Source: Pseudarthrobacter polychromogenes (lineage in GTDB: Bacteria > Actinomycetota > Actinomycetes > Actinomycetales > Micrococcaceae). Taken from it: DNA of 64,000 nucleotides. Where the stretch lies: assembly GCF_014644495.1 (NCBI RefSeq), contig NZ_BMKU01000011.1, positions 62,001 through 126,000 of the forward strand. The letters are read 5' to 3'. Within the stretch, counting starts at the first letter, position 1. Every line of letters begins with the position of its first letter. Positions 9,473-18,157 of the stretch are shown here, one piece after another. The position numbers and the translations under genes are program-made. The notes below the pieces were generated by a model, which searched no databases, was not told the origin of the DNA, and was given only the letters and a program-made list of their open reading frames with translations.

Positions 9473-9518
9473 TTGACGCGTGCGCCAGCTCACACCTAGG
9501 CTGTGGGAAACCGGTTTC
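9473..9518 (+). promoter_or_regulatory. Promoter with perfect LacI-type operator GAAACCGGTTTC
   Basis: TTGACG at 9473-9478 and TAGGCT at 9497-9502 are separated by 18 bases. Four bases downstream, GAAACCGGTTTC at 9507-9518 is a perfect 12-base palindrome with a central CG, where it would cover the transcription start. Variants of this box lie at 15635-15646 (same position relative to the promoter) and 36236-36247. Confidence 0.7.
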
Positions 9519-9554
9519 TTTCAGGTCCCAGCAACCCGCGCCAAAGGACAAACA

Positions 9555-10844
9555 ATGATGTTTCGCGCCCAGAAATCCCTGTTGCCCAAAGCTGCCGCCG
9601 CAGCGGCCGCCCTCTCCCTGGTCCTCACCGGGTGCGGCAGCTCGCCGGAAGCCGCGTCGGAAGGACCGGTGACCCTGCGGTTCAGCTGGTGGGGCTCCGA
9701 CGTGCGGCACAAGATGACGGAGAAGCTGATTGAAGCCTTCGAGGCCGAGAATCCCAACATCAACGTCGAAGGGGAGTACGGCGACTGGTCCGGTTACTGG
9801 GACAAGCTGGCCACCCAGGTGGCCTCGCAGGATGCCCCGGACATCATCCAGATGGACGCGGCTTACCTGGGTGAGTATTCCGAGCGCGGCGCCCTGCTCG
9901 AGCTGAAGGATGTTGACCTGTCAAAGTTCGACCAGCCCGTGGCGGACTCCGGGAAAGTGGACGGCAAGCAATATGCCGTGACCAGTGGCGTGAACGCCAT
10001 GGTTGTCCTGGCCAACCCCTCGCTGGTTTCGGCCAGCGGAGTGACCCTCCCGGACGATGAGGCGTGGACCTGGGAGGACCTCAATGACACCGCCGCGGCC
10101 ATCACGGCAGCCAGCCCGGACGGCGTGTACGGGACGGGCCAGGTGAACAGCGATGCCGCGGCCAACCTGTGGTTCCGGCAGCACGGGAAGTCGCTGTTCA
10201 CCCCGGACGGGGAGCTGGGATTTGATGAGGCAGCCCTGGCCGAGTGGTACGGGTACCAGGCGAAGATGCGCGACTCCAAGGCAGTGCCTCCGGCGTCGGT
10301 GATCACCGAGGACGCCAGCGCGTCCATCGACCAGCAGGGCTTGTCCACCAACAGGTTTGCCATGAACATGTACTGGTCCAACCAGCTGGGCGCCCTGAGC
10401 AAAGCCTCCGGGCAGGACCTGGAGATCCGGCGCCCGCCGAGCCTGGAGGGCAAGGCATCCGAAGCCCGGCAGTTCTACAAATCGTCCATGTTCTGGTCCG
10501 CCAGCTCCCGGACAAAGCACCCGGTGGAAGCGCAAAAGTTCATCGACTTCGTCACCAACAACCCCGTAGCCGGCGAGATCGGACTTGCGGACCGCGGCAT
10601 CCCGGCCAACTCGGACATCCGGGAGGCCATAGCCGCCAAGCTGAGCCCTGCTGACGCAAAGACTGCAGAGTTCATCGATGAAATCTCGGACGAACTCGGA
10701 GAGGCCGTGCCGGTGCCGCCCGCCGGGTCCGCCGCAGTGGTGGAGGTCCTGGGCCGCTACTCGCTGGAGGTCCACTTCAGCCGCCTGTCGCCGCAGGACG
10801 CGGCAAAGAAGGCAATGGAGGAGGCAAAGAGCGCCCTTCTCTGA
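9555..10844 (+). CDS. Orphan sugar ABC substrate-binding lipoprotein (family 1)
   Basis: The 429-residue lipoprotein has a signal peptide ending in LTGC. AAAGGA lies before paired start codons at 9555 and 9558; either could be used. The mature part begins with VTLRFSWWGSDVRHKMTEK, a family 1 solute-binding pattern, and shows similarity to the protein at 4287 (WWG, GDWSGYWDKLA) and, at its C-terminus, to the fragment at the left window edge. No permease genes follow; the next gene is convergent after 10 bases. It may therefore lend its binding specificity to the permeases at 5627-7494. It has its own promoter and a perfect LacI-type operator, so it is controlled separately from that importer. 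Confidence 0.9.
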   Translation: MMFRAQKSLLPKAAAAAAALSLVLTGCGSSPEAASEGPVTLRFSWWGSDVRHKMTEKLIEAFEAENPNINVEGEYGDWSGYWDKLATQVASQDAPDIIQMDAAYLGEYSERGALLELKDVDLSKFDQPVADSGKVDGKQYAVTSGVNAMVVLANPSLVSASGVTLPDDEAWTWEDLNDTAAAITAASPDGVYGTGQVNSDAAANLWFRQHGKSLFTPDGELGFDEAALAEWYGYQAKMRDSKAVPPASVITEDASASIDQQGLSTNRFAMNMYWSNQLGALSKASGQDLEIRRPPSLEGKASEARQFYKSSMFWSASSRTKHPVEAQKFIDFVTNNPVAGEIGLADRGIPANSDIREAIAAKLSPADAKTAEFIDEISDELGEAVPVPPAGSAAVVEVLGRYSLEVHFSRLSPQDAAKKAMEEAKSALL

Positions 10845-10854
10845 CCGGTGGTGG

Positions 10855-13800
10855 CTACGCCCGGGGCGTGAAGCTCCACGTCCCGGCGTGCACCCTGAAA
10901 TCCCGCGTCGCGTGCGCGGCCGGGGCGTTCGCGGCGGCAGCAGCCCCGCCTTCCGCAGAGGAAGGCCCGACGGCGGCCTCCGCCGTCGTTCCTTTATCTC
11001 CGGAAGTGACCGTGTACTTGCCCGCGGGCAGCCGGACAACTGCCGCTGTCCCGGCAGGGACCGTGCATTCCAGCCGTATCTGTCCACCTTCCCGGGTCCA
11101 GCTCGCTTCCACGTAGCCATTGCTGACGGGCACCGCGCCGCGGGCGTGGTCCAGCCGGCACAGCGGAGGCTCGATCAGCAGCTCCGCGCCTCCGGGGGAG
11201 CTGAACCGGACGCCGAGCAGGTGGTCCAGGATCTCCTTGACCACTGACGCGGACCAGGCGTGGGACTGGCTGTAGTCCGTTCCCTCCACCAGGTCCCAGG
11301 CCTCCCACGTGAAGGTGGCGCCGCGCTCCAGCAGGTTGGCCCAGCCGGGCTGGTCCCTGTCCGTCAGGAGATCCAGCACGGCGTCCGTCATGCCCTGGGA
11401 GAGCAGCGCGCGGACCAGCCGGTGGACCGTCAGCGGCCCCTGCTTCATCCCCATCGAAGCGATCCGCACCGCATCGGCGGTGGCGAACTCCGCAGCGGTG
11501 ATGCCCAGGGAGAGCGGGAAGGACGCGGCATGCTGGGAGGCATGCGGGCTGGGTGTGCCATCGGCGTGCAGGCCGTCCACCATCACCCCGTCCACCCGCA
11601 GGCGGGTGCGGATTGCGTCAGCCAGTTGGCGGGCGGAGGAGGCGTAACGGACGGCGGCATCATGCTCGCCTGCAAGGCTGCAGAGCCGGGCCGTGGACAC
11701 CAGCGCCGAGTAGGCCTGGGCGTTGACGGTGGTCTTCGCGGCGCACTCCATGTCGTAACCGAACCGCCCGGGTTTGGGCCATTCCACGATGCCGTGAAGG
11801 TAGGGGCCGGAGCCGCCGCCCAGCCGGGTGACCAGTCCCGCCGTCGGCCCTTCCGCCGGAACGTACCGCAACGCGTAGTCTGCGGTGTTGCGCAGGTGCG
11901 GCAGCAGTTCCCGGACCAGGCCAAGGTCCCCGGTGCGCAGGTGGTACTCCTCGGCCCACTCAGGGACCATGAGGGAAAAATCAGGAATGTCCCGCTTGCC
12001 GTCGCCGTTGGGGTACACGGCGTTGTAGCGGCCGCGGTCCTGCCCCTCGGACCAGTAGCGGGCGGCGGACCAGGCGAACTCCCGCAGCGCCTGCGCCGTA
12101 TAGGCATGCTCCCCGAAGAGGGCCATGGTGGCATACGAAATGTTCACCGCGTCCGCCAGGAACTGGCCCTTCTCCCGGGTGGGTGTGTCCACGAACTGTT
12201 CCTGGACGCCGTACAGGGCCGAGTCGCGCAGCAGCGTGAAAACGCGGTCCAGCATGGGATCCGAGCTGCCGAAACTTCCCTCAGCCGGGTGGTGCCCGTG
12301 GACCAGCACGGCCCCGACGCGGGACACCTCGGCGGCCTCCACGCCGGGAAGCTCAAGGTAGCGGAAACCCAGGTGCACCGTGGCGCTGAACTGCTGGGGC
12401 CCGGCCGCCTGCGTATACGGGAAGGACATGTCTGTGTTCTGGCTTGCGGTCTTTCCCGCGTCCACCCGTCCGTCGGGCCGGAGGGCGTAGCCGGCCCGCA
12501 TCATCACGGTGCGGCCAGGAACTCCGTCCAGGAAGTCCACTTCCGGGCGCCCGGGAAGAACCTGGCCGAAGTCCGCCACCATGGTGCCGTCGTCGGCCGT
12601 CAGGAAAGCCGCGGGAGCAACAAACCCGCCGGCCAGGAAGGTCCGGCGCGGGTGCAGCCCGGGGGACTCCGCTGAAGGGTGGCGGCCGCAGCTGATGGCT
12701 GGCGGCAGGTCCGGGGACGATGGGGACGGGGAGGACGGCGCGGCGGCCAGGGCCCGTGCGGCCTGCCCGTCCAGGTGTTCCACGGGGTCGCCCTCGTCAT
12801 TGCGGTAGCCGGACTGCCGGTACGGCGCCTCCCCGGCTGACCACTCCGGCCCGGAACAGAAGGCTTCGCGGCGGCCGTCCGTGTACTGCACGCTGATGCG
12901 CACCAACAGGCCGGGGAGTCCGGCCGCACGTCCCTGGCCCGGGCCGTACCAGTGCAGCACTGCCGTCAGGGGAACGGCTGCGCCCGGAGGCTGGGCTGCG
13001 AGCAGTCCGGTGACGTCCGCGGCGTCGTAATAGCCTTCGCCCGGATACCCGAAAGAGGTTGTTGCCAGGCAGGGGACACCGGCCAGGGAGATCTGCGCGT
13101 GGTGGTGGGCCGCCATGAAGAGCCGTGCCCGGCGCACGGTGCCGGTGAGCTGCAGGGTGCTGCGGAATACGGTCCATTCGTCCGGCTGGCGGTGCGCCGT
13201 GGTGGCGGCCCACTGCGCCAGGCAGGCACGGGCGTGGTCCCCGCTGGCGTCGAAGCGGTGCTCCAGCAGGGCGGCGCCGGCACCGTCCTGGCCGCCGCTG
13301 GTGATGCGCAGCGATGCATACTCGGCCTGGCTGCGGGGACCCTGGTGCAGGGCGAGCTTCCCTGTGAACCCGTGATTGGCGGGCTCCTGCACCTCCAGCA
13401 GGTCCACGCCATCCAGCGCAACGGTGATGCTGTGGCCGTCGTCGGTGACCACGAGGTCCCGCCAGGAGCCGGGCACCAGGTCCTTGCCGGGCAGCCGCTC
13501 CTGGCGGACCTCCAGGTTCCGGTCCGCCCGGGCCCTGGCCAGCTCCGCGGTTTCGGGGACGGCAGGGGCTGGAATTTCCCACACCGGGGCATGGCGGAGG
13601 ACCACCTCGCCGGCCGTGTTGAGTTCCAGCAGCAGGCCGGTGCCGGGGCCGCTGCTGCGAAGGATGAGTCCGGCCCACCCCATGACCGGGCGGACGCGGG
13701 CTTCGATGCGGATGGTGCGGGCAGGCGGGCAGGGAACCGGCAGGTGGGGTGAGCCCGCCACGCGTAGGGCGTTGTTCAGGATTTCCAGGGGGGCGCGGCC

Positions 13801-14220
13801 GCCGGGGGCGCGCCGGATCCAGTCGGCCTGCCAGGAAGCGTCCGGGAGGCCGGTGCTGAACATCTTCGGAGTAGACCATTCCCCGGGAATTCCTGCGGCA
13901 TCGCGGACCCGCACCCGCCACGCGTAGTCCGTGTCGCCGTCGAGCGCAGGCCCGTCATATTGGACCCCGTGCTGCGCGGGGGAGGGGACCGGACCGGAGC
14001 TCCAGAACTTGAGCCCCTGCGAGTCCTCCACCGTGACCTCGTAGCCGGTCTGCAGGGCCCGCGCCGGATCGGAGCCGTCCGGCTGGGCCAGCTGCCAGCT
14101 GAAGGTGGGCCGGGGTGATGCGGTCAGGCACTCGGCGATGCCCTCCGTCAGCAGGTTGGCGGCGTGCAGCTGGCCCCACGCCGTGGCCTGTACCGGGGTC
14201 GTTGCAGGCTGCGGGCGCAT
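10855..14220 (-). CDS. Alpha-L-rhamnosidase, glycoside hydrolase family 78
   Basis: The 1121-residue protein has the GH78 architecture: an N-terminal Fn3-like domain (about 20-125, ending YAWRVRVRDAAG and WSTPKMF), lectin-like beta domains, and a C-terminal (alpha/alpha)6 barrel. The barrel contains FVDTPTREKGQFLAD, in which E683 is the likely general acid. It inverts terminal alpha-L-rhamnose from plant glycans or glycosides. No signal peptide is seen, so it is probably cytoplasmic. ATG 14218-14220 overlaps the TGA of the upstream oxidoreductase by one base, which suggests translational coupling; GTG 14263-14265 is an alternative. Rhamnose released here would feed the operon at 27.4-32.5 kb. 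It converges on the binding-protein gene ending at 10844, and no separate terminator is visible in the 10-base gap. Confidence 0.9.
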   Translation of the reverse strand: MRPQPATTPVQATAWGQLHAANLLTEGIAECLTASPRPTFSWQLAQPDGSDPARALQTGYEVTVEDSQGLKFWSSGPVPSPAQHGVQYDGPALDGDTDYAWRVRVRDAAGIPGEWSTPKMFSTGLPDASWQADWIRRAPGGRAPLEILNNALRVAGSPHLPVPCPPARTIRIEARVRPVMGWAGLILRSSGPGTGLLLELNTAGEVVLRHAPVWEIPAPAVPETAELARARADRNLEVRQERLPGKDLVPGSWRDLVVTDDGHSITVALDGVDLLEVQEPANHGFTGKLALHQGPRSQAEYASLRITSGGQDGAGAALLEHRFDASGDHARACLAQWAATTAHRQPDEWTVFRSTLQLTGTVRRARLFMAAHHHAQISLAGVPCLATTSFGYPGEGYYDAADVTGLLAAQPPGAAVPLTAVLHWYGPGQGRAAGLPGLLVRISVQYTDGRREAFCSGPEWSAGEAPYRQSGYRNDEGDPVEHLDGQAARALAAAPSSPSPSSPDLPPAISCGRHPSAESPGLHPRRTFLAGGFVAPAAFLTADDGTMVADFGQVLPGRPEVDFLDGVPGRTVMMRAGYALRPDGRVDAGKTASQNTDMSFPYTQAAGPQQFSATVHLGFRYLELPGVEAAEVSRVGAVLVHGHHPAEGSFGSSDPMLDRVFTLLRDSALYGVQEQFVDTPTREKGQFLADAVNISYATMALFGEHAYTAQALREFAWSAARYWSEGQDRGRYNAVYPNGDGKRDIPDFSLMVPEWAEEYHLRTGDLGLVRELLPHLRNTADYALRYVPAEGPTAGLVTRLGGGSGPYLHGIVEWPKPGRFGYDMECAAKTTVNAQAYSALVSTARLCSLAGEHDAAVRYASSARQLADAIRTRLRVDGVMVDGLHADGTPSPHASQHAASFPLSLGITAAEFATADAVRIASMGMKQGPLTVHRLVRALLSQGMTDAVLDLLTDRDQPGWANLLERGATFTWEAWDLVEGTDYSQSHAWSASVVKEILDHLLGVRFSSPGGAELLIEPPLCRLDHARGAVPVSNGYVEASWTREGGQIRLECTVPAGTAAVVRLPAGKYTVTSGDKGTTAEAAVGPSSAEGGAAAAANAPAAHATRDFRVHAGTWSFTPRA

Positions 14221-15470
14221 CAGGAAGCCGGCACGCTGAAGGCGCATGGGGCCGATGTTGCCCACGGCAGGCCCAGCTCGCTGAACGTGGCGTGCTCGCG
14301 GCCAGCACGTTCCAGGGCCGCCTCAATATCAATCACGACGGCGTGCGCTGCTTCCCCGTCGCCCTCCCACCTGACGTGGGCATCGCCGATGAGCGCGGGC
14401 AGCGGAGCGGTCCGGACCGCTTCCAGGACCAGCATGAAGGCACCGCTGTCCAGGAGGGGGCTGATCAGCGGGGATCCGGAATTGCGGTGGGACAGCAGGT
14501 TCTCGGTGAGGTCCTCGCGTCCGTACGTCTCTTCGGTGGTGCCCGACGCCGTGGTGACGGTGAGGCGGTCCTCCGTGTAGTGGAACACGGCAGTCCCGGC
14601 GGAGCCCTGCAGCGTGACATAGGGTTCCACGGATTCGGAAGCGCAGATGGTCAGGGCACAGGTGATGGGCACGCCCGAGGCTGTCCGGATGCGGATCACC
14701 GAGGTGTCATCCGACTCGATGTCGTTGGCGCGGTACAGTTCGGTCTCCACCGATGCAACGTCGGCCGTGGTCCGTGCCCCGGCAATCCTCAGTGCTGTTG
14801 CCACTGCATGGGCCAGCGGATTGGTGGCCACGCCATCCACCACGTCCACGCCGTTGATGCTGCGCTTTCCAGCCCACCGGGAGCGCTTGTAGTAGGCCCG
14901 GTCCCGGACCCAGCGGCCCGTGGCGGAGATGCCCTGGAGCGTGCCGAGGGTGCCGGCTGCCACCAGGTTTTCGATTTCCTGCAGGGCGTGCGAGCCGAGG
15001 CTCTGGAAGCCGATCTGCATGCTCCTGCCGGACGCCGCCGCGGCATCGCAGAGCCGGTTGAAATCGGCCAGGGACGCCACCGGGGGCTTCTCCAGGTACA
15101 GGTCCGCGTCGGTGCGCAAAGCAGCGAGCGCCAGCGGGGCGTGGGTCTGGATGGGGGTTGCCACGATGACCAGGTCCAGGGATGTGGTTGCGGACAGCAG
15201 TTCGTCGAGTCCCGGGAAGACCCGGGCCGAGGCCGGAACGGATGCGGCTGCCGGCGGCTGCGGATCAGCCACGGCAACGAGCTCGACGGCGCCTGCCGCC
15301 TGAAGGTGTTCAAGGTTGCGGAGGTGGTGGGTGCCGAAGCCGTGCACGCCGACCAAAGCCACGCGGGCGGCCCTGGGGCCTGAGGTTCCGGAGGCAGCGC
15401 CGCGGCCAGCCGTTGCTGCCGCTGCCTGGGCGGGCGCGTCCGGGCTGTCGGTGCCGGTTGGCGTTGCCAT
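14220..15470 (-). CDS. Gfo/Idh/MocA family oxidoreductase
   Basis: The 416-residue protein has an N-terminal Rossmann fold (RVALVGVHGFGTHHL, about residue 38) and the family motif EKP in DLYLEKPPVASL, where the Lys is the expected catalytic residue. The family uses NAD(P) to oxidise or reduce sugars, inositols and sugar acids, and a few members are glycosidases acting by a redox mechanism. The start is ATG 15468-15470 with GGAGA five bases upstream. The first 35 residues are Ala/Gly-rich and poorly conserved. The gene overlaps the GH78 gene by one base, so it likely modifies or helps release the sugar on which that enzyme acts. Two LacI-type boxes lie between it and the divergent DUF624 gene. 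Confidence 0.88.
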   Translation of the reverse strand: MATPTGTDSPDAPAQAAAATAGRGAASGTSGPRAARVALVGVHGFGTHHLRNLEHLQAAGAVELVAVADPQPPAAASVPASARVFPGLDELLSATTSLDLVIVATPIQTHAPLALAALRTDADLYLEKPPVASLADFNRLCDAAAASGRSMQIGFQSLGSHALQEIENLVAAGTLGTLQGISATGRWVRDRAYYKRSRWAGKRSINGVDVVDGVATNPLAHAVATALRIAGARTTADVASVETELYRANDIESDDTSVIRIRTASGVPITCALTICASESVEPYVTLQGSAGTAVFHYTEDRLTVTTASGTTEETYGREDLTENLLSHRNSGSPLISPLLDSGAFMLVLEAVRTAPLPALIGDAHVRWEGDGEAAHAVVIDIEAALERAGREHATFSELGLPWATSAPCAFSVPAS

Positions 15471-15524
15471 GATTCTCCATTTCCGCCCAACAGGGCACTG
15501 TTGTGTGGGCGCACGCGAACTCCA

Positions 15525-15537
15525 GCAAGCGCTTTCC
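15525..15537. promoter_or_regulatory. LacI-type palindromic box (GCAAGCGCTTTCC)
   Basis: This is an inverted near copy of the box at 4165-4177, with a GCGC-type centre. It lies about 55 bases upstream of the oxidoreductase start. Role as an operator is inferred from symmetry, recurrence and position. Confidence 0.4.
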
Positions 15538-15578
15538 ACCCCTCAGTGTGCGTCATGGGCGTCGCCGGAGTCCAGCTA

Positions 15579-15590
15579 TGTAACGATTCA
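15579..15590. promoter_or_regulatory. LacI-type operator TGTAACGATTCA for the oxidoreductase-GH78 operon
   Basis: TGTAACGATTCA differs by one base from TGAAACGATTCA at the rhamnose operon promoter (27379-27390). Read on the minus strand it overlaps a TACATA sequence that could be the -10 element of the oxidoreductase operon. It may belong to the regulon of the LacI-type protein at 26253-27266. Confidence 0.5.
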
Positions 15591-15599
15591 AAATTTCGC

Positions 15600-15646
15600 T
15601 TGACCTTGCTGCCTGCGTGCGTCTAGATTTTCGAGAAACCGATTAC
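15600..15646 (+). promoter_or_regulatory. Promoter and GAAACCGATTAC operator for the second DUF624 gene
   Basis: TTGACC at 15600-15605 and TAGATT at 15624-15629 are 18 bases apart. GAAACCGATTAC at 15635-15646 lies five bases after the -10, almost exactly as the perfect GAAACCGGTTTC box lies at 9507. It has two departures from the perfect palindrome. The same regulator probably binds both. Confidence 0.6.
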
Positions 15647-15711
15647 CGGCGTGACGCGGAACACTTCCGCCTTCGCCTCTGCAACGATGGAGAAATGAGG
15701 GGAGCTGCGCC

Positions 15712-16395
15712 ATGCTGTCTGGATCGTTCAGTGCCCGGGCCTACTTGTTCTTTGACACCCTCCTGTGGATCGCCTGCCTGAACCTGCTGTGGATCCTCTT
15801 TACGCTGCTTGGCCTGGGCGTCCTCGGCGCAGGCCCTGCCACTGCGGCCGCCCAGATCGCCGTGCGGAAGCGCGCACGGGGTGACGCAATGCCGCTGCTC
15901 CGCAGCTTCGGCGCGAATTACTTCCGGAACTTCGGCCGGGCCAACGTGCTCGCCCTGCCGGTCTTGGCGGCGGCAGTTGCGCTGTCCATGAACTGGAACT
16001 ACTTTTCAGCGTCGGGGGACCTGTTCTCGCAACTGATGGCGGCGGGCATTTTTGTGGCGGCCATCTTCCTGGCCGGCGCAACCTGTTACCTCTTCCCCCT
16101 GTATGCGAGGTACGAGCTTCCCCTGGGGCAGTACCTGCTGACGTCTTCCCGCTTCGCGTTCCGGCACCTCGCCGGAACGGTCATCCTGCTGTTTCTTTCC
16201 GCTGCCGCGTTCTATGCCAGCACCACCGTCCCGGGCCTGATCCCGTTCTTCAGCATCGGGGCCTGGCTGTATGTGACCGGCTGGCTGTGCGACCGGTTCT
16301 TCACCGCCAATGACGAATCCGTGGCCGGGAATCCGGCGGCCGGAGCGGACATACCTGCAGGGAAGGGCTCCATCCCGTCGGCCTCCGTGGCCTAA
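15712..16395 (+). CDS. DUF624 (YesL family) membrane protein
   Basis: This 227-residue protein shows the DUF624 signature: FFDTLLWIACLNLLWILFTLLGLGVLGAGPATAA, then a basic loop with KRARGDAMPLLRSFGANYFRNF, and about five membrane spans in all. YesL in the B. subtilis rhamnogalacturonan cluster belongs to this family, whose molecular role is unknown. GGGGAG precedes ATG 15712. It is transcribed towards the YtcQ-like importer genes but is separated from them by about 140 bases that carry another LacI-type box, so it may have its own transcript or be read through. It diverges from the oxidoreductase-GH78 operon. Confidence 0.85.
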   Translation: MLSGSFSARAYLFFDTLLWIACLNLLWILFTLLGLGVLGAGPATAAAQIAVRKRARGDAMPLLRSFGANYFRNFGRANVLALPVLAAAVALSMNWNYFSASGDLFSQLMAAGIFVAAIFLAGATCYLFPLYARYELPLGQYLLTSSRFAFRHLAGTVILLFLSAAAFYASTTVPGLIPFFSIGAWLYVTGWLCDRFFTANDESVAGNPAAGADIPAGKGSIPSASVA

Positions 16396-16465
16396 CGCCC
16401 GGAAGGCTGCGCGGCACCCGGGCCCGGGAAGTGCAGTCGGCCTTCCCCTGCTTGCTACCTCTGCT

Positions 16466-16477
16466 TGAAACGTATCA
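16466..16477. promoter_or_regulatory. LacI-type box TGAAACGTATCA upstream of the YtcQ-like importer
   Basis: TGAAACGTATCA resembles TGAAACGATTCA at the rhamnose operon, with the two bases after CG swapped. It lies 62 bases before the start codon at 16539. No convincing -35/-10 pair could be assigned by eye. Confidence 0.45.
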
Positions 16478-16538
16478 ACGAGACCCCATCAACAATTTTT
16501 GACCAAACAAAACCCCGAAGAAGTGGAAAAGGAAACCC

Positions 16539-18068
16539 ATGATGCGCAGAAAACTCTCCCTGGCGGCCGCGGTGGTAACGGCCACGGCCATCTCCCTCAC
16601 CGCCTGCAGCGGCGGCGAAGCCCCGGCAGCGGACCTCAGCACGGTGTCCATCATGGCGCCGTTCCTCGAGGCCCAGCCGCCCAGTGCGGACGGTGCCGTC
16701 CAGAAGAAGCTGGAAGAGCTCACCGGCAAGGACATCAACATCACGTGGACCCCCAACGCGTCCTACGAGGACAAGACCAACATCACGCTTGCCTCCTCCG
16801 AGATCCCGCACATCATGGTGATCCAGGGCAAGACCCCGGGCTTCGTCAAGAACGCGGAAGCCGGAGCGTTCTGGGACCTGACGGACAAACTTGATGACTA
16901 CCCGAACCTGAAGACCACCTTCCCGGACATCCAGCAGAACGCCAGCATCAACGGCAAGGTGTACGGCGTGTTCCGCGGCCGCGCCCCGATGCGCGCCGCC
17001 GTGATGTTCCGCCAGGACTGGCTGGACAAGCTGGGCCTCGAGGCGCCCAAGACCACCGAGGACCTGTACACGGTGGCCAAGGCCTTCACCGAGCAGGACC
17101 CCGACGGCAACGGCCAGGACGACACCTGGGGCATCACCATCCCCAAGTGGGGCGCGCTGGGCAGCAACAGCCCCTACGACCTCATCGAGGAATGGTACGG
17201 CGCCGGAAACCGCTGGACCGAGAAGGACGGGAAACTGATCCCCAGCTTCGAAACAGAAGAGTTCCTCGAGGCCAACCGGTTCGTCAAGAAGATGGTGGAC
17301 GAAAAGCTCATCAACCCGGACTTCGCCACCTTTGACGGCACCAAGTGGAATGAGCCGTTCTTCAACGGCAAGGGCGGCATCATCGTGGACGTCGACTCCC
17401 GCGTCAGCGTCCTGGTCAACCTGTTCAAGCAGGCAGATCCCAACAACTACGAGAACAAGGTGGGCTTCGTGGGCAACCTCGAAGGCCCCGACGGCGAACT
17501 GCACGCCCACCCCACCGACGGCTACTCCGGCTTCCTGGCAGTGCCCAAATCGAGCGTCCGCACCGAAGCCGAGCTGGCCAAGGTGCTGGAAGTCCTGAAC
17601 ACGATGAACGGCAAGGACGTGGCCATCCTGCTCAACAACGGGATCGAGGGCGTGAACTTCACCGTGGAGGACGGCAAGGCCGCCAGCATCAAGCCCGAGA
17701 CTGAGGAGTCAAAGGCCGTCACTACGGACATCAAGAGCTACGCCCAACTTGGAATGAACGTTGGCGGCAACACTTTCTACCCGGTCAAGCAGCCCACGGA
17801 ATACGAGCAGCAGGTCTTCGACAAGCGCACGGAAGTGATGGCAGAGGACCTGAAGAGCGCCGTCTACAACCCGGCCGCCCCGTACGTGTCCGCGACCTAC
17901 GTCTCCAAGGGTGCCCAGCTGGACAACATCGTGGCTGACGCCAGGATCAAGTACCTTGCCGGCCAGATTGACGAGCAGGGGCTGAAGGACGCCATCAAGC
18001 TGTGGAACACCAGCGGCGGCGACAAGGTCACGGAAGAGATCAACCAGCTCTGGCAGGACAACAAGTAA
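16539..18068 (+). CDS. Large sugar ABC substrate-binding lipoprotein (LplA/YtcQ type)
   Basis: At 509 residues it is longer than ordinary family 1 binding proteins, as is typical for LplA/YtcQ-type proteins of complex-carbohydrate importers. The signal peptide ends in LTAC, giving lipidated Cys23. AAGGAAA precedes ATG 16539; the second ATG at 16542 could also serve. The mature chain shows the expected pattern: an opening VSIMAPF, a KKLEELTGKDI segment and a long C-terminal half with alternating helices. Two permeases follow. In B. subtilis such proteins work with YteP and YtcP in uptake of rhamnogalacturonan products. With the esterase and DUF1961 genes immediately downstream, the same substrate is likely here. 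Confidence 0.9.
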   Translation: MMRRKLSLAAAVVTATAISLTACSGGEAPAADLSTVSIMAPFLEAQPPSADGAVQKKLEELTGKDINITWTPNASYEDKTNITLASSEIPHIMVIQGKTPGFVKNAEAGAFWDLTDKLDDYPNLKTTFPDIQQNASINGKVYGVFRGRAPMRAAVMFRQDWLDKLGLEAPKTTEDLYTVAKAFTEQDPDGNGQDDTWGITIPKWGALGSNSPYDLIEEWYGAGNRWTEKDGKLIPSFETEEFLEANRFVKKMVDEKLINPDFATFDGTKWNEPFFNGKGGIIVDVDSRVSVLVNLFKQADPNNYENKVGFVGNLEGPDGELHAHPTDGYSGFLAVPKSSVRTEAELAKVLEVLNTMNGKDVAILLNNGIEGVNFTVEDGKAASIKPETEESKAVTTDIKSYAQLGMNVGGNTFYPVKQPTEYEQQVFDKRTEVMAEDLKSAVYNPAAPYVSATYVSKGAQLDNIVADARIKYLAGQIDEQGLKDAIKLWNTSGGDKVTEEINQLWQDNK

Positions 18069-18157
18069 CAGTCCCGCCCGCACCGGCGGGCTCTGCACCT
18101 TCGCTATGGAGCCCGCCGGTCCAGGACCCACCACCACTTCCAGAAAGGAGGCCCTGA

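Noticed and set aside
11260..12675. A 471-codon plus-strand frame inside the GH78 gene
   Set aside because: The GH78 motifs and coupling on the minus strand are convincing; the plus-strand product looks like a frame shadow.
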